Assembly (NCBI GenBank): GCA_001800085.1
Contig: MGUS01000014.1
Span: forward strand, 14,345-25,720
Direction: 5' to 3'
Length of the DNA stretch: 11,376 nucleotides
Source: Elusimicrobia bacterium RIFCSPLOWO2_01_FULL_60_11
GTDB taxonomy: Bacteria > Elusimicrobiota > Elusimicrobia > 2-02-FULL-39-32
Shown one piece after another: positions 1-9,000 of the stretch. The notes beneath the pieces are model-generated. The model saw only the letters and a list, made by a program, of their open reading frames with translations. It was not told the origin of the DNA and searched no databases. Numbering within the stretch: the first letter of the stretch is position 1; each line of letters begins with the position of its first letter. The translations under genes were made by a program, and so were the position numbers.

Positions 1-3000
1 GCAGGCCCGAAGCTTTGCCTCCGCCGAAGCCGGCGTTCACCGTGTTGTCCTCGAAAACGGTGCCGGAGATCATCGTCAGAGTATCATTGAAGAAGCGGTT
101 ATCGTCCGTTTTCGCGGGAACCGTCACCCTCGCCGTCGGCGTCTGCAAGTCCACGGTGAAAGAGGTCGCCGAGAGATTGGTCTCCACATTTTCCGGCGAG
201 GAGAAATCGATGGCGAAAGGTTCGAGGGTGTAGCGGTAGCCGTCGATGAAGCTGATCTGGGGGAAGGTGAAGTCGAAGTTCCAGTTGTCGGGCGTGCCCG
301 AAGGAGTGAAGGAGTCGATCGTGAGGGCATATTGATTCTCCCCGGAGGTCAGGTAACGCGTTTCAGTGCCGCCCGCGCCGCTGGAAGTTTTGATCCGGAA
401 CTCGGTGATCCGCACACCCGCGCTGGCCCCCGCGGTCGCGTCGCTGGCCGTGCCGGAGACGGAAGTAAGGAAATTCTTCAAGTAACTCGTGGCGCCCGAA
501 GTCAGGGGTTGGGCCACCCTGGAAACGGGAGAGGACCGGTCGATGACGAACTGCACGCCTTGCGTCCCGAAATTGGGAGCCGTGGGAACGTTCCCGGCTC
601 TGTCCAGGGCGCGCACAAAGACCTTGCGGATGGTGTCGTTGTCGTTCTCCCAGTCGGGCATTGCCCCGGTGTAGGCCCAGCTCGAAGTGTAGAGCGTGGT
701 GTTCAGCCACCTGGGGCTCGCGTCGTTCCCGCTCCAGCCCCCGCCGTCCCAGAAGTGGATGGACGCGGTCTTGCGGATGGCGACCTGCACCTGGCTGATG
801 CCCTGGATCCCGGTGAAGTCCGCCATGGTGCCGGACAGGGTGGCCAGGCGCCGGAAGGCCAGCAGTTCTCCCGGGTAGGTCACGGACGAGACCGCGGGGA
901 CATTGTCGAAAGTAAAGGTGGTCTTGGAGAGATTTGCGAAGGCCGGGGCGTTCCCGGCATTGTCCACGGCCTGGACGGATATCTTATAAATGGTGCTCGT
1001 GACGAAAACGGGGAGCTGCGAACCATACTTCCACTTTTCAGCGGGAGGGATGTCGTCGAAATCGCCGTCTTCGGGGACAGCCGTCAGCATGTAGTTGCTG
1101 GTGGCCGCGAAATCGACGCCGTTATAGAAATTCTGCTCATAATCGTTTCCGAGCGTTCCCGTGGAGATGGCCACATAGACGGCGGCCACGGACCCGCCCG
1201 TGTCCGAGCTGGTCCCGGCGAGTATGGGAACGCTGTTCAAATAAACGTTGGTGGACATGGGAAAATCAAAATAAGCGTTGGGCATTCCTGAGTCGTAAGT
1301 GAAGGTGGTGTGGGCGGTATAGTGAACGTTGCCCGCGCGGTCCCTGGCGCGCACGCCCACGCGGTATTGCGTTCCGCTCACCAAAGCCGAGCCCCATCCG
1401 TCGGTGGCCCCGTTCCAGTTCCAGGTCGTGCCGTCCCAGGACGTGGTCGCCCGGAATATCTCGACGGTCGAAGTAAAGTCAGTCCCGTTCCACCAGATCT
1501 TCTCGCCGGCCTTTATGGCAGAGGACGAAAGAGACAAGGTGATGGAACTGACCCCGAAGGAATCGAAAGAAGTCCCTGAAACGATCCGGTTGGAAAGGTT
1601 CATCCGGCCCAGAGGCGCGGGCGAGACGATCGCGGCCGTGGGGCGGTCGGTGTCGAAGATGAAAGTCGAGGGTCCGGCCGTCAGGGACAGGTTCCCCGCG
1701 CCGTCCACGGATATGGCGCTGATGTAGAAAGTGGTCCCGGGGACCGTCATTCCGCTGGACATGAACCCGGTATACTGCCAGGTCAGGACGCCCGGTCCGG
1801 ATGTGGAAATAGGGACGTAAGGCGCCGACCCCGTGATCCAGGTCTGGCCGTTCCACCAGACATTGGAGGACGCGCTCGAGGCGATATAGACGCGGACCTC
1901 GGAGATGGTGGGGCTGAAGCCCGGGAGATCCACCGCCGTGCCCTGGATGGTGAAGACCCCCTGGCCGTTGTAGAAGGAGTCAGGAGTGGGTTGGGTGATG
2001 TGGACCAGGGGCGTGGATCTGTCGACGTAGAAGGTGGAGCCCGTGACGGTGTATTCGACCCTGTTGACCGGCGTCGTCTGGTCGTCCGCCCTCAAGGTGA
2101 TGAAGTAGCTTACATTGTCGGTCAAAGTCCCGGTGGAGAGGCTTGCCAGGGAATAGTCCCAGAAAGGCGCGCTGAAATTGGAGACGGGAATGTTCGGGGT
2201 CTGGGGGTTCGCCTGGTTGAAGGAGCCGCCCCCGTTCCACCACTGCATGGTGAAGTTGTTGCGGATGCCGATGTTGGGAGAGGTGAGGGTGGAAGGGTTG
2301 TTGGTGTTGCCGTCGGTGACCGTGCCGCTCGAGCCGGTGAAGCCCCGGATGAGAGCGCCGTCGGCAGTGATCAGCTGGCCGCCGTTGGCGATGATCTTGA
2401 CGGTGTAGACCGGGCTGGAGCTGTCGATGACAAAATCGATGGTGGAGCTGTCCAGGGTGTAGAGGTCCGTGTTGTCGATGGCCCGGGCCTCGATCTGGTA
2501 ATTGAAGTCATTGGAGAAGGGAACGCCGCTGTAAGTCCAGCCGATGGAGGCGCTGTTGGTGGAGATGCCCGTGACGTGGTTCCAGCTGGATGACAATGTC
2601 GCGAAACCGGCCCCGTTCCAGTAGAAGTCGCCGTTGCCGAATGCGGGGTCCGCGGATTCGCGGATGCGGACCTCCACCCTCTTGATGCTGTTCGTATCCG
2701 CCGCGGTGCCGCTGATGGCATTCACCGCGCGCAGGCGGGGGACCAGGGAATTGCCCACGGTGCCGCTGTCATCGGGGGCCGTGATGGCAAGGCTGGGCCG
2801 CGCGCTGTCATAAGTGAAGGTCGTTGAATTGGCGCCCACCATGAAGTCGCTGTCGGCCGCGTGAACATTGCCCGCCTTATCATAGGCCCGCACCTGCATG
2901 AAATACCGCCTGCCGCTCACCCAGGCGATGTTGGAGGAGAGCCATGTGGCCCAGTTGTCCTGTGTCGCGGTCACTGTCCAGGAGGCGCTCGCCTGGTTGA

Positions 3001-6000
3001 AATTGTTGTTGACCCTGGAATACCACCCGCCGGTGTCGACCTGGAGGCTGTACTCCACGGTGGAGAGGCCGGTGGCGAAGTTGTCCGCCGCGGTGCCTGA
3101 GATGTTGACGATGGAAGCGAGGTTCGCGCTGTACGCGGGCGCCTGGACGTAGACGGACGGGGTGGACATGTCCATGTAGAAAGTGGTTGCGTCTTTGAGG
3201 CCCTCGATGTTGCCCGCGCGGTCGGAAGCGCGGAAGCGCACTTCATAGGCCCGGCCCGTCACCATCATGGCCGCGGGCGGGGTGACGGACCAGACGTTGG
3301 GGTTCGAGAAGGTCAGAGCGAAGAACTGCTCGCTGACCCCGCTGAAGGACGACCCTTGCCAGTAACGGTCCGCCGCGGAGGTGTCGCGGATGGAATAGGA
3401 GGAGACGAACACGCGGCCGCCCTCGCTCTCGTCCAGGGCTGTGCCGGTCAAGTCCGGCAGGGTGTCGGGGCGGAAGAAACTGAAGTTCTCGATGCTCCTC
3501 ATCAAGGAGACCGGGGCCTGGGTGTCGTAGTTGAAGGTGATGGAGGAACCCTGCAGGCCGTAGACAAAGTTGGTCTGGACGTTCCCCGCGAGGTCCCGCG
3601 CGCGGGCCCAGACGATGTAGGTGCTGTTGTGGATGTAGAAACTCTCGCCGTAGCCGTCAGCGGCGGAGATGGACCAGGTGGCGCCGTAGATCAGGCTTGC
3701 CGTGGATGCGGCAAAGGGCGTGGCCGCCGCCGACCAGCCCGTGGCGGTGAGGTAGAGGTCGGAGGTGGACTGCTTCACGAAGACGTCGATGGCGTTGACA
3801 TAGTTGGTCATGGAGCTCGTGCGCACCCAGTCGGCGGCCGTCCCGTTGACGGCGGAGACCTGGCCGGCCCTGTGGTAAGCGAGATAGGACGGGTTGAGGA
3901 TGTTCCCGGTGGCGAAATTGGCGTCGTAGGTGAATGTTGACACGTACTGAATGGTGCCCTGGTTGCCCGCGCCGTTCCCTTCCGTGTTGGCGACCTCGTC
4001 GATAGCCCGGGACATGACGTAATAGGAAGCCCCGCTCGTGAAGCTGCCGGCTGGAATCGGGAGTTCCCAGGTGGCCGGGGAGCCGCCCGTGAACAGCACC
4101 CCCGTGGCTTGAGTGAGCCAGTTGGGCTCGGTCGGGGTCACCACGAATGCGCCGGCGGCATTCAGCCAGGCGGTGGCGTCTCCGGTGAGGCGCTTGACGG
4201 CCACGTTCACGGTGTTCACGAGCCCCGCGCTGTCGATGGCGGTCCCCGAGACCCGGCCCAGGGGCAGGCCCGCGATCACGGCGGAGGAAGGCAAGGAGAC
4301 ATAAGACGAGGGCAGGCCGTTGTCCATGGTGAAGCTGACCGTGGCATAGTTCACGGAGTAGTTGCCGGCCCGGTCCCGCGTGCGGACGATGATGCTGTAA
4401 GACGAATTGTCCATCCAGAAGCTCGCAAAGGAACCCGTGGACCAGAACCCGGAGTATGTGCCCACGCTGAACCATTCCATGCCGTCCGTCCCGTCCTTTT
4501 CGAAAGCGTTGTCGGTCTGGGGAGTCGAGCGGCCCAAAGCGGGGTTCCAATACTCACCTTCCGTCCCGCCCCCGCCTGGAGGGCCGTCCTCCAGGCGTAT
4601 CCTCATCTGGGTGAGCGCGACCCCGCTTCCCGTGTCCGCGGCGATGCCCGAAGAGAAGGCCACCGACGATTGGCGCAGGAGATAACTCTGGGGGTAGCCG
4701 ATGGAGACCGTGGGCGGCGTGTTGTCAAAGAGGAAAGTGTAGGCGGAGCTGACCAGCTCGTCGCTGACGTTGTGGGCGCGGTCGATGACGCGGCTCCTCA
4801 CCGTATAGGAACTGCCCACCACAAAGACGGGGATCGATGAGGCGGGCAGGAACCAGGCGTTGACGGTGGACTGGCCGACGACATAGCCCTTGCTCACGGG
4901 GTACCAGGTCTCGCTCTGGTTGAATATGCCGCCGCCCAGTCCGTCCCAGAAGCTGCTTCCCACTTTCTGGATGCACAGTTCCACGCGCTCAAACCCGGCG
5001 TTGCGGGCGTTGTCGTCGGCGACTTCTTCGTCCTGGACCGTCCCGTTGATGAGGGTGACCGTGGAAATGTAGGGGCTGTTGGGGTAGAGGAGAGTCGAAG
5101 TGGGCCTGGAGGTGTCATAGAGGAAATCGATGGTGCCGGAGGTCGGGCTCGTGGAGATGTTTCCCGCGCCGTCGAACATGCGCGCCCGGAAACTGTAGAG
5201 CTGGCTGCTTTGGAAGGGGATCAAGGGGGTGTTCACATAGGTGGCCGAAGTGGCCCAAGCGGTGACCTTGGAGACCCCGTTCCAGGAGGAAGCGGCCAAA
5301 CTGAAACTCGTTCCGTCGAAATAATTGAGGACCAGGGGCGGGTTCTGGCGGAGTTCATATTCCACGCGGGAAATTCCGCTCACGGAATCCGAGGCCGTGC
5401 CGGCCAGGACGCTGATCAGTTTATGGGCCACCGCGTTGGGAGCGGCGATGCCCGCGCCGCCGTAGAATTCCGACGTGACGGGGTAGGTGCTCGCGATGCT
5501 GTCCGCCGCCGTGTCCACCGTGAAAGAAGAGACGGTAGCGCTCAGATCCGTTTGGATGTTCCCTACCACATCGGACGCTTTGGGAATGACCCAATAGGTC
5601 TGTCCGTTCGCGATCATGGCCGGCGGCACGCTGTAGATCCAGGTGTCAGTTCCCGTCACCGTGGCCGTCGTATAGAAGGCGTCGGTCGTCCAGGAAGAAC
5701 CGGTCCATGAATATTCCATGGCAATCGTCGGCGTCGCGATGCGTATCTCCATGCGCGCAAGCCCTGAAAGCGACGCGTCTGCCGTGCCGACGATCTGGGT
5801 CAGGGAATTGACGAATCCGCCGTTCACGGGAACCGTCACGGAAGAAAGGGGCAGAGTGTCGTCCACGATGAAGGTGCGGTAGGGCGAGAAATCGCTCATG
5901 TTCGGGAAGCTGAACGCGGTGTCCGAAGAAAGGGTGACCGCGTCATAGCCCCGAGCCCTGACCCGGTAGAGCCGGTCCCCCTGCGCCTGCCAGGAAGCGA

Positions 6001-9000
6001 CATTGGGCAGGGGCGACAGGCTCCAGTTCGCGCCGGAGACCGCGCGGGAAGCGACATCGGTCTGCCACGCGGCTCCGGTCCAGTAGTAGGTCGAGCTTCC
6101 GGAAAGATAGGAAAGTTGGACGTCCACGGTGTAATCGGGAAGCCGCATTCCCGCGTTGATGGCGGGATTGTCGGAAGAGGTCCCGCTGATCCCGTTCGCG
6201 ATGATGGTTGCGCCCGTGAATTTTCTGATCGGGTCGGTCAAGGGCGGCTGGCTGACCCCCACGGTCGGCGAGGACGCGTCGTAGGTGAAGGTCCGGGAAG
6301 ATTGCGATACCGATTTGAAATTTTGGATGTTGCCGGCCACGTCCACCGCCCAGGCCCAGATCGAGTAACGGGTTCCAGACGCAAAGGCGCCGCGGAGGAT
6401 GGAATTGTCGTAGTACCAGGTGTCGGGGGGCGAGCCCGTGAGGGATGTAGCGGTCAGGGTGCTGCCGGCCTGGCTTTCCGTAGCCAGAAATCCCCCCTGG
6501 GCAGGGTCAAAATACGATCCGCTGAAAAGATCCTGGATCCTCAAATAGACCTGGGAAACGCCGGAGGCCTGCCGGGAGCCCGCCCCATCCGGATCGACGT
6601 CGATAAGGGTTCCCGACAGGACCCCGACGTCTTTAAAGTAGACCCCGCTGGCGGGGTTGACGATGGTGGCCGTGGGCTTGACCGAGTCGAAACGGAATGT
6701 GACGTCCGAAACGGTCTGGTTCTGGGCCTTGTCCGTGGCGAGGGTGCGGATCCGGTACTGTTCCCCTTCTTCCCAGTACGCGTTGGATTTGATCACGCCG
6801 GTGTCGGTATAGATGGGAGCGTTCGCCCAGTCGCTGTCCAAAAGAGTTCCCGCGCCTGATGCCGCCGAGAATGTGTCCGTGGTGATGTCGAACCCTTTCG
6901 GGTTGCTCCCCAGGCGGTCCATGCGGAACTGCACGCTCACAAGGATGCCCGGAAGAGGGTCGCTCGCGTTGGCGCGGAGCCGCATGAATGTGTTGGTGGA
7001 GGCCTGGGGAGGGTCCAGAGTGGTGGCCGCGGGCACCGTGTCGTCGATGACGAGGAATCTGGTCTCCGGCCCGTCTGAGAGGTTCACTTCGGGCGTGGCC
7101 CCGTTGATGGCGCGCGAATCGATGCGGTAGTCGCGGTTGCCCCTGCCGTTGAACATGTTCGTATCGAACGGCGCCTGTGTGAGCCGCCCCTCGAAATCGC
7201 TGCCCGAATAGTAATTGACGCCGATGAACCCGAAAGTGGAGCAGACCGCCACGCAGTTGGATGTCGATATCCATCCGCTCCCGCCCCAGACCTCGTCGGC
7301 GTTCGTGGCGTTGACAGCGTCCAAGTCGGTGATGCGGATCTGGGCCGTGGTTGAATCGGAGGCCGTCCCCGAGATGACGAGCAGGCGGTTGGTCACCGGC
7401 GAAGCCGGGAAACTGGGCGGCGTGTAGTGATTGCCGTTTATCGAAGGAAGCGTGACGAAGGATTCCGGCGTGGCGTTGGCATAGGCGAACTGGACGAAAT
7501 CGGTCTGGGTGGGCGGCAGGGTGGCCGGGGGCAGGGCGTTGGAGTTGAAGGGGTTCTTATTGCCCGTGAAATCCGTGGCCTGCACGAATATGCGGTAGGT
7601 GCCGCCGGGCGCGAAGGTCGGGATGGACGAGCCGTCGATATACCAGGTCTCCCAGGTCGGGTTGGGAGTGGCCGTGGTGTAGGCCACTTCGGGAGGCGCT
7701 GACCCCGCGGACCCTTGGTCGAAAGCGCCGGAGCCTTTGCTCCACCATTTGTCCGCGCCCCCGCCCACTTGGTAGTAGGCCACGCGCACCAGGGTGATCT
7801 TCTTTCCCGAGTAGGTGGAGTTGGTGTCGTCGGCGGTGCCGGAAATGGTAAGAAGGGAGGTCTCGCTGGCGGCGTCGGGCTGCTGGATGAGAGCGTAGGG
7901 CGTGGAGCGGTCGACCCTGAAGAAATTGACGTTGGCCTGCGGGTCCGACTCCTCCGTCGGCTCATTGTAGTTCAGGGGCGCTTCCGTGTTGGACGGCGTT
8001 CCGCCGATGGCCAGCACCGTGTCGTTGGTCCCCTTGGCTTTGTCGGAGACGCGGGACGTCACGCGGTAGATCCTGTCGTTCACCACCACGCTCGGCCCGG
8101 CCAAACTGAAGTTGGGGATGGTGACGGACCAGCTGTTGCCGGTGAAGCTGCCTTCTTTCCATGTCTGGGGCCCCCAGGCGGCTCCGGCATCGTTCCAATA
8201 CCTCGTGCTGGGATCCGTGTTCGTTTCGTCGCGGATCTCGACCTGCACCTGGTTCAGGAGGTTGCCTGAACCGGCATTGCCCGTGAGCGGGAAATCCACC
8301 GCGGTCCCGGAGACGGCCGGGAGCGTGCGGACTCCGGACAAGCTGTAGACCGTCGTGGCGTTCATGAGCGGGGTGAGGATGGTGGACGAGGGGAGCGACG
8401 TCTCATAAACGAAAGTGCTCTTGATGACGGCGGATGACTCCGCGTTGCGGTAGCCCGCGCTGGGTTTGTTCACGTTGTCCTGGGACCAGGCGCGGATGGT
8501 GTAGGTATTGGGGGTGACGGTGAAGAAGTCGCCCGGGATGGGCGTCCAGGTGAAGACGCCCGTGTTCTTGTTGTAGGTGCCGTTGGTCCCGGCCCCGCTC
8601 GTGGTGATGCGGACGTCGTCGCGGCCGGCGTTCCAGCCCAGGGTCCTGTGGTACCAGAATCCGTCCGAGGTCCTCTGGATGCCCAGGTTGATCAAGCCCC
8701 CGCCTCCTGCCGTGATGCCCGAGTTCTTGGATGTCCCCACATTGGGGTAATCGAGGGCCGTTCCGCTCATGGCCGTGAGCGCCTCGCCATAGTAGACCCC
8801 GTTGGTGCTATTAGGGAAGTAGATCTGTGTGACCGGGGCGGAGGAGTCGTAGACCAGGGACTGGATGGAGGTCTCCATCACGTTGCCGGCCGTGTCGCTG
8901 GACTTGAGGGTCAGCTCGAAAGACGCCCCGTTGCGCGCCACCCAGTCGATGCCCGACGCCACCCAGACCATCCAGGTGGAAGGCAGGGTGAAGCTGGTAT

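Noticed and set aside
332..1291. A 319-codon open frame on the plus strand, with others in the same register at 1991-2593, 3356-3940, 4109-4840, 6116-6859, 8648-9088 and 9263-10129.
   Set aside because: They are codon-aligned antisense of the giant gene. They stay open because it rarely uses Leu TTA/CTA or Ser TCA. Their translations are Gly/Val/Arg-rich with no domain pattern, while the minus frame shows clear periodic motifs.
3657..4550. A 297-codon minus-strand open frame, and similar ones at 363-710, 6633-7274 and 9693-10283.
   Set aside because: They are in a shifted minus frame. The products are Arg/His/Gln-rich, typical of out-of-frame reading of GC-rich DNA, and they overlap intact repeat units in the true frame.
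539..7912. A higher-order super-repeat, suggested by shared variants such as D-R-S-T-P in units 6 and 21 and V-Q-V-A-x-[KR] in units 2 and 24.
   Set aside because: The neighbours of these units do not match in the same order, so the shared strings look like chance within one family. A unit tree would be needed to decide.
7427..8269. Plus-strand open frames at 7427-7702 and 7715-8269, considered as small overlapping genes.
   Set aside because: No ribosome-binding context or domain is evident and both lie fully antisense to units 5-7, which are intact.
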